Of a DNA stretch of 64,000 nt, positions 57,640-64,000 are shown one piece after another. Below the pieces are notes generated by a model that worked only from the letters and a program-made list of their open reading frames with translations, was not told the DNA's origin and made no database searches. Position numbers and translations under genes: made by a program. The stretch is from Fasciola hepatica. Taxonomy: Eukaryota; Platyhelminthes; Trematoda; Plagiorchiida; Fasciolidae. The stretch is from assembly GCA_948099385.1 (NCBI GenBank), contig CANUEZ040000020.1:7906501-7970500 (forward strand), read 5' to 3'. Every line of letters begins with the position of its first letter. The stretch's first letter is position 1.

Positions 57640-58430
57640 ACCCAGGTGTGGTAGTCGCATGGGACTTCAAGCCTTCAAGGTAGTGCCAGGCGGCTGCCAA
57701 TACGGCCAGAGGGATAATAACTACAGCTTGCAACAAAATTACATGCGAAACATAATTCCTAATCCCATTCTACAAGGTTTTGGTGCAACCCCTTCTGGAG
57801 TATTGTGCGCAGGCATGGACTCCCTATCATCTCAAGGATAAGGAGTGCTTGAAAGGGGTGCAGCGATTTCAACTAGAATGATCACCGGTCGGAGAGGGGA
57901 AACCCTACGTTCAGCGTCTAGAGGATCTTAATCCCCTCTCCTTAGACCTGCCATGAGGGCGAGGTGACCTAACAGAAACGTTCAAGACCAAGAAGGGTCC
58001 GTCGGGTATGGACGTGGGTGATTTGTTTTTTCTGCCCCTGAGAGAAACACCAAGGGACACAGTCTTAAGCCGCAGACAGCACACTCAAGGCTGGACATAC
58101 GGGCTTAATTTTCTGCAAATAAGGTCGTACCTTTGTGGAATAGACCGTCAAAAGATGCTGTTAGAAGCATCAACGTACCAACTTTCAAGGAGGTCCTGGA
58201 TTCATGCCTGTACACAGTGTCTCCTCAGCCAGCTACGTGAACGAGGGGTGAGGTAACGAGTCCCTGGTATTTTTGTCAATGAACTTATGTCTGTGAAGGT
58301 GATACTGCCTCGTAAAATCTGCCTTTCAAACAAAAAATTCAACGAGCAGTGTTAGTAGACAAGGAAAAGCGCTGACAACACAAAGATCTGGAAGCTCCAT
58401 TGGGCTCGGCCACTTTCTTTTAGTGGAAAC
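57640..58430 (+). pseudogene. CR1-like LINE ORF2, C-terminal fragment
   Basis: Read across frames: AWTPYHLKDKECLKGVQRFQ (57810-57875), GKPYVQRLEDLNPLSLD, GDLTETFKT (57965-57992), then an 82-codon open piece (58008-58256) with GLNFLQIRSYLCGIDRQKML near a decayed FF..R....WN motif. This is the usual CR1-group C-terminus (VQRR.T.., RGDLIE.FK.., FF..R....WN.LP). The order agrees with the minus-strand fragment at 11341-12440, so the two may be the same family. A 5'-truncated copy. Confidence 0.65.
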
Positions 58431-58445
58431 TGAACTGAACTGAAC
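58431..58445 (+). repeat. (TGAAC)3 tail of the CR1-like fragment
   Basis: Three perfect TGAAC units lie about 175 bases after the ORF2 remnant. Short tandem repeats at the 3' end are typical of CR1-group LINEs, and this one differs from the (ATT)n tail of copies A-C, F and G, supporting a separate family. Confidence 0.6.
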
Positions 58446-59199
58446 TGGTAAAAGAGGTGATTTATAATAAGACCATTTTATTGTTTCCCGCTGGCAGGAT
58501 TACCTTTTCTCGTTCTGCGGAAAGTGCAGGGGAATGACCATTGAGAAAAGTCACGCGAGGCCTTGTGGGGAGATGCAACAGAATTCCCGTTGGATGCCGT
58601 GAAGCTGAACTGGGCTGAAAGGCGCATGTACGGGGATACTATGAAAAGCATCAATGAATGCAGCTTTTTATGCACTTCGAAGGAAGCTTGTCGCGGTGCG
58701 TCAGCAGAACCACAGAAAAAGCAAAAATAGTTTGCTCAGCTTTTGCATGGTATTTTGCTGTCCAGTCGTGTAGAGCTTTGAATGTCTATAGGCACAAGTC
58801 AAGTGGAGTTTAAGAGGCGATGAGAGAAGTATCAATGTTAAATCCCGGAGAGTTTTCGAGTGTTGATTTTGGAGATCCTGCAAGCGATCCGTTTTTTGTG
58901 AATTTCTTTCGTATTTCACCAAGTTTCGCGAATTTATGACTCCAGATGCTAGTTACTCGGTAAATACCACCCAAAAAAGATAGGAGTTTCTTTGCGGCAT
59001 ATTGAACGGCCGGATAATCTGATAGTTCCTTTGGTTGTCGACAGTTATTAAGGTCCAAATGACGCAACGAACTTGGAAGAAAATCAAACGAAAGGCGGCA
59101 TTGTGGATGGGCTCCAGCAGTGGTTAGTTGATCAACGGTGTAAAGTTCGGTAAAAACCAAAAACAATTCCATAAGCCCCATACATCGTGATAAAAGGGT
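58446..59199. other. Probable 3' UTR of minus-strand LINE copy H
   Basis: Lies 3' of copy H ORF2 on the minus strand. A 123-codon minus-strand frame (58810-59181) has no motif. No tail repeat that would mark the end of copy H was seen. Confidence 0.35.
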
Positions 59200-59229
59200 C
59201 CATATTACCGATTACTGTAGGCACCACAA

Positions 59230-61960
59230 ATAATTCTTCTACATTTTTCTCATGCTCTGGTGGGTGATCGAGTGGACTAACTTCTAGTGGCATTCTATTC
59301 CAAAGTGGAGAGAATTTTATTATAAAGAAATTGGACTGCAGACGTGTCTTAGAAATTGGGACAGCTCCAGAAAAGCTGCTTTGTCGTAATGAGTGCTGAA
59401 ATTCGATGGGTAATCCAAGTTCTGGTAGCGAGCCACAAATCTTACTTTTGGTGAGTTTTTAGAAGAAAGACATATCAATTCTTAGTCTTCGTAGCCAAAG
59501 AGGGTCTAGATATAGAGGACTGCAGATTTTCGTACAGTTCGGTGTTGTAGAACAACTTAGTAATTGCGCTGTGAATGTTCTTTGTATATTATCAGTGTAT
59601 ATTCAGTCACGCTGTCACAGGCTGGAATCGACTATTGACCCATATTCTAAAAGTGGCCTGACATGGGTCTTATAGACAATGAGTTTGCCTTCTCGTAGTG
59701 CAAATGTTCTATAAGGCAATCCAATAGGCCTTCAAGCCCTCAAAACTCGAACAGCTGTGTGTTCCGTGATGTTTAATCAGCGAGAGTAGTGATGACCCAA
59801 ATCTAGCATCGGCGAATTGTTTGCAGTTGTTTGACCATCTACGCTAACCAGCCCTGGTGATACAGTACACTTATAAGTTGGAATACTGCTTTTTCTAGCA
59901 GAAAACTTCAATAACGAAGTAGTTTTCTAAGTGCTTAGTGAAGTGAGATCATGCAATATGTTGCTGTTTGTAGTGTTCAAAGAATGGGAGTTAGAGGTAT
60001 ACGAAGTTTTCACGTCATCAGCAAAGAGGGAAAAAGATTCCATGACGGATTACGCAAATATATCGTTTACGTACATTTGGAAAAGTGTTGGTCCCAGAAC
60101 TCCGCCTTGAACGATCCCGCTAGTCACAGCTTTCGGCAGTGACACTGTGCCACTTACATTTACTACCTGATAGCGTGAAGACAAACAAGAAGACTGCCAA
60201 GAATATAAGGGGTCAATATTGCCATAAGTTTTTGCTTTGGCTAGGAGTTGAACGTAGGAAACCCGGTCAAAAGCTCTAGTCATGTAGAGAAAAATTATTA
60301 TCATCCACCTGCCGTTGATGTTAACCACCTTTTTGGGATTTAAAAAATCAGCAATACAGGCTGAAAATGAGCGATTTTATAAAAACCTTGCTGGGCCGTA
60401 TTTATCAAATTATTTCTGAGAAGGTAGTTCGTAAGCCCAGCTTTAACTAGCCTTTCCACGATCCTTGAGGTAACTGGGGTGTGAGTAACATAACTTTAGC
60501 TTGGCGGATCTTGCTTTGATCCCATTCTATGATCTGGAATACCAACGGAGGTTTTCCACTAACTGAGATACAAACTCTATTGTATAGATAAGCTAAATAC
60601 TCTTGGAAATAAAACTGGAATATCGGGTCCGCCTAACCTGAAAATGGCTGTAGGTAAAGCATCAGGCCCAGGGTGGTAGGACATTCCAGTACCTGATAAC
60701 ATGGGTGATATATCGTTTGCGTGAGAAGAAACAGTAAACGGACTTTTTGGGTAATTAAGTGTCAGAATCGGAATGGCTGCAGGAGAGTTATTTTCTAACC
60801 TAAATGCAAAAAACAATGGAAGCATCCCATATGTCTTGTGCTTTGTTCACGTAAGTGTCACAGTAGAAAAGAGGAGAAATAGCAAAAACGGATTGAGTGT
60901 TTCTACGTTTCTTTAGCTTGGCCAAACTCTTCAAAATCTTCGGTTTGCACGAAGCTCTTTTTTCTCTTTTTCTTTTTCCACTCCGAATAAGAGATAACAT
61001 CTGGAGATAGGTGGGCGGATTTCTTGTTTTGAGAAGGGTAAGTTGTAGTTTCGATAGTTGCTGCTTCATTTGGGACATTTTATTAGGTTTTGCACGTTTC
61101 ATGGAGCCACCTTTGGGCGTGGTCAAATCGGGATAACAATTGAGGATAAAATAAAGCTTGTCCATCACCTTTTGTGGTTCAGAAATGAGGAAAATATATT
61201 CCAGTTCTGGGTACGTATAAACAGACCTTTTAGGTCCCATTTAGCATGATGGCACGGGCTAGTACCGGGTAGATTTTAGTAGGTTATTTAGGGGATGGAG
61301 AACCTGCAGGAAACCATGGAGTGATTACTTCCCCGAAATTTACCTTGGACTGGAGAGGACACCTTAGTAACTCTCAGGACAAAGACCGAGTCCAAAGTGT
61401 TACCAAATCTCGTTGGAGAAGACGCATGTTGAAACCATCCCCCAGGGCGGATAAGAGTCCCAAAGTCAACTGAGTTTTGTGGAGAGAAGAATGTTGACCA
61501 CCAAATATCCGGTGTATCAAAGTCACCGGCTACGAGCGTGGGACCACCGGGGAGGTCTGTGACGAAATTCAGTGCGTCAGTATTAGTTAGAATGTCACAA
61601 ATATTTTGGTCAGGAGGGCGGTAAACAAAGCCAATTAAAACCACCTTATGTTGAGTTTTGATGTGGAGCCACACTGAATCTTCCATACTGTCCAGAACTG
61701 GATGCTCAAAGAAGATGCGACGATACCTTTCCTTACATAGATTGGACAGTCTTCCCGTCGCTGGTTTGATCTATTTTCCAGAAGGCCATGCACCATACCA
61801 CAGCAGCGTCTCCAGTGGGAGTAGCATCAGACAACCATATTTCAGTTATTAAAATGAGATCATAATCTCCTGCGATGGCCATGGATAGCACTGAGCGCAC
61901 TACGTTTAGTACCGATCAAAAATTAAATAATGTCAGGGATAGGAGCCAAGGTGGGAGTTC
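59230..61960 (-). pseudogene. LINE ORF2 (endonuclease-RT), copy H, broken
   Basis: Minus strand in order. The endonuclease N-terminus is GDYDLILITEIWLSDATPT (61810-61880, catalytic Glu kept). Its C-terminal half is at 61288-61686 (SVWLHIKTQH, GFVYRPPDQN, TLVAGDFDTPDIWW with Asn changed to Asp, RPGGWFQHASSPTR). The linker is at 60800-61240 and the pre-RT block at 60577-60825 (MSYHPGPDALPTAIFRLGG). RT at 60050-60328 has MIIIFLYMTRAFDRVSYVQL, where the first catalytic Asp is Tyr, and GIVQGGVLGPTLFQMYVND. SLFADDVKTS lies at 60002-60030 in another frame. The C-terminus near 59240-59500 has LWLRRLRIDMSFF and SNFFIIKFSPLWNRMP. A dead gene. Confidence 0.85.
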
Positions 61961-63480
61961 ATTATTGTGAAAACCAACAGAAGCTTCAATGGACGTATGA
62001 TCATCGAGTAACTGCAGCGCAGGAGAGAGTAGTCGATTCGGTGGTGTAGATAGATTTGTATGAAATAAAGGTGAAGGTGAAAGAACGTCCAACTGGGCAA
62101 CGTCCGCCAAACTGCCGAGGGCACTTTTATTTGAACAGTTCAAAGATCCAGGTGGTTGCACAGGAGATACTCCTGGAGATAGAAGCGATTGAGTCATAAA
62201 AAATTACATCTTTCCTGCAAAGTTTGCTGTAATCGCTTTTCCGAGCAAGCACTCGATGGAGTATATAGTTTACCTTTGCAAGTTACCTATAAACCGGATT
62301 GGCAATGACGGAAGGGATATGAACGTGAGGGTACCAACAAGTTTGATAATAAATTTGCTGCTCTAGCCTGAAGAAGACTTGATCACCGTAAAGAAGGCAA
62401 TTTTGAGGGGAAACTGGATAAGGAGGTCGAGGAAAGTTTGGCAATGAGTGCATGGGGGTAGCAAATGGGAAAGGCTCAAGTCGTGAGACAACTAATGGTT
62501 TATTAGGCATTTGAAGAAAGGCGCCTAAGGAGTTATTTTTCTGCCCCGCGGTAGAAGGTGCAGGTGGAAGCGGTTGGATAAGTAGATAATAGCAAACTGA
62601 ATATGGATTACTATCAGAAGCTTCTAAAGGGGTCGCCCCTAGGTAGCACTCTTCATTTTTTAGCGAAAGATTCTTTTCACTCGAACCAAATGGGTACCTG
62701 TGATGAAAAACGGTTGTATTCTGGTTATTTTCCCAGTGGCTACTCTTTTGCCCTCATTATTCAGGACAGAAGACGATATGTGTTTTTTTGACGGTAATCT
62801 GGTGTTTAGATGCGAATTATTGGGCGTGGCAGAAGTGACCGCTACGGAGTTCGCTTGCTTGATGGGTAAGCCCTGAGTGAGAGCATTTTTGGGAATGGGG
62901 GATATAGCATTGCTTCAGCCTGGAGAGAAGACGCTAGCAGTTCAATCTATTTGATGTCGCCTACTGGATCGCTGCGTCAACGATGGCGATATAGCTTCAT
63001 CTAAGTCCACTGAGAGCAGCTAAGCTTCACGAGGTGAGGTTGATGAGGAAACAGGAACCTCAATGCGCGACTGCAGTTCTAAAGATGTGATTTGGGGACC
63101 CAAGACAGTAGCTGACACTTTGGAGCTATTTAACCATCAAGCAACCTCTCTCTGCGAGGGTGTTTAGGCAGCGATTATTTTGATGGCTTTGAACGAAGTA
63201 CTACTCGATACGACCTGCAGTTTACTGATAAATTCTGCTGCAGCATGTTCATTTAAGATTAGGAAAAGTAAGGGAAAGTTGTTGCTTTGTGTCCGCTTAC
63301 GTAACCTAGTGCAACGACACCCGTAGTGTGCACTATCACAAGTACTGAAGATAGTATTTCTTACTGTCGACAGGGAAAAGCGGTCCGGAATACTGAAACA
63401 CAACCGCCTTTCTAGAAATTTTTATGCGCAGATGTATTTCCGCGGCCTGGATACGTTACACCGCGCCGGTAAGCTTCTCG
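61961..63480 (-). pseudogene. LINE ORF1 and linker, copy H, broken
   Basis: 63164-63403 carries FSIPDRFSLSTVRNTIFS, then AHYGCRCTRLRKRTQS, LLFLILNEHAAAEFISKLQV and FKAIKIIAA. All match the RNA-binding region of copy F ORF1 in order (NIPDRIPVEKVKH, CQCFRLRKN, LFKFLEEEPAKQFIKSQ, FKNIKIAA). Less clear Pro/Ser-rich pieces continue to 62283-62510, which ends in IPSVIANPVYR plus stop and may be the ORF1 C-terminus. The piece 61916-62197 is the Ser/Pro/Leu-rich leader to ORF2. Confidence 0.7.
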
Positions 63481-64000
63481 TTGTTGGTACAGTTTCCACT
63501 AAGGTATTTTGGGAAATAATTTACGGATAGCTTCGCAAGATAATCTCATAACCTGAAGTAAATCGGGGTTTTTTATGAACAATAAAATTTGAGGTTAGCG
63601 ACCGACTTACAAATCCACCCCATTCAAAATCCTTTGAGATTTCACACCTGAACCGACTATCAATCACCTCATTCACCGAGTGGCAAACCGGGTTCAACCT
63701 ACAAGCACTAAACGCCCCTGACTTCCTACATCCTCCGTATCTTGTTCAATACCACTGGTCGATATATACAGTGACGTCAGCAACAAATACAGTGAGCTTC
63801 ACCAAAACTTGTTGTTCTTGAAGAATTGTAGTGCTACCAATTAGGCACTAGATGACAAAGAGTAACAAATTTGTTTAATGAACAATTGCCGATTTTGGTG
63901 GAGCCACTCCCTCCGACTGAGTACGTTGTCTGCACGCCTGTAGTGACCGCGATCGCTTCGAGAAAATGACTGTTTTCTGGACACCATTTTGGATCTACTT
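63481..64000. other. No gene recognised
   Basis: On the minus strand this is upstream of copy H ORF1 and could include its 5' UTR, but the block conserved between the 5' UTRs of copies D and F was not found here. Confidence 0.3.

Larger units (their letters stand above)
59200..63480 (-). mobile_element. LINE copy H: diverged, broken, near full-length coding region
   Basis: On the minus strand from 63480 to 59200 both ORF1 and ORF2 of the copy F type can be followed from end to end, broken by many frame changes. It keeps the FADD box but is clearly more diverged from copies D, E and F than these are from one another, so it is an older subfamily. Neither UTR could be delimited. Confidence 0.75.

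Noticed and set aside
1..64000. CRISPR arrays, tRNA or rRNA genes, bacterial operons
   Set aside because: No regularly spaced direct repeats, no cloverleaf or rRNA core sequence and no gene organisation of a prokaryote were seen.

Overview
The window looks like eukaryotic repeat-rich DNA, most plausibly from a flatworm (tapeworm or fluke). I base this on the mix of transposons: CR1/Jockey-type LINEs with trinucleotide tails, a BEL/Pao element, Ty3/gypsy elements and a Penelope-like element, all in long stretches without any recognisable host gene. The phylum is an inference. I see no tRNA, rRNA, CRISPR array, operon or prokaryote-like gene organisation, and no host protein-coding gene that I can name.

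The centre of interest is one apparently intact non-LTR retrotransposon (copy F, about 38.2-45.7 kb, + strand). It has an ORF1 (526 aa), an ORF2 (966 aa; endonuclease plus reverse transcriptase with intact catalytic motifs), a 3' UTR of about 2.1 kb and an (ATT)n tail. ORF1 and ORF2 lie in the same frame, with one TGA stop followed by an open 117-codon linker. Everything else that can be identified is broken. Copy A (about 0.8-6.16 kb, +) and 3'-end-only copies B, C and G share the tail of copy F. Copies D (about 16.8-22.7 kb, -) and E (about 33.1-37.0 kb, +) form a second subfamily with its own 3' UTR. Copy H (about 59.2-63.5 kb, -) is a third, more diverged relative. Fragments of a different CR1-like LINE lie at 11.3-12.4 kb (-) and 57.6-58.45 kb (+).

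LTR-type remnants are a BEL/Pao element (23.6-28.3 kb, +) interrupted by an antisense Penelope-like fragment (26.2-27.2 kb), and two different Ty3/gypsy remnants (50.7-52.6 and 54.1-57.0 kb, +). No LTR pair could be recognised by eye for any of them. An unclassified repeat occurs twice (9.29-9.77 and 52.69-53.22 kb).

Stretches at 6.2-8.5, 12.5-16.8, 22.75-23.6, 28.3-33.1, 37.0-38.2, 48.15-50.7 and 63.5-64.0 kb remain mostly unexplained. Some contain old open frames on the minus strand (28.7-32.4 kb) that I cannot name. The window therefore reads as a transposon graveyard with one young LINE in it, not as a set of cooperating genes.
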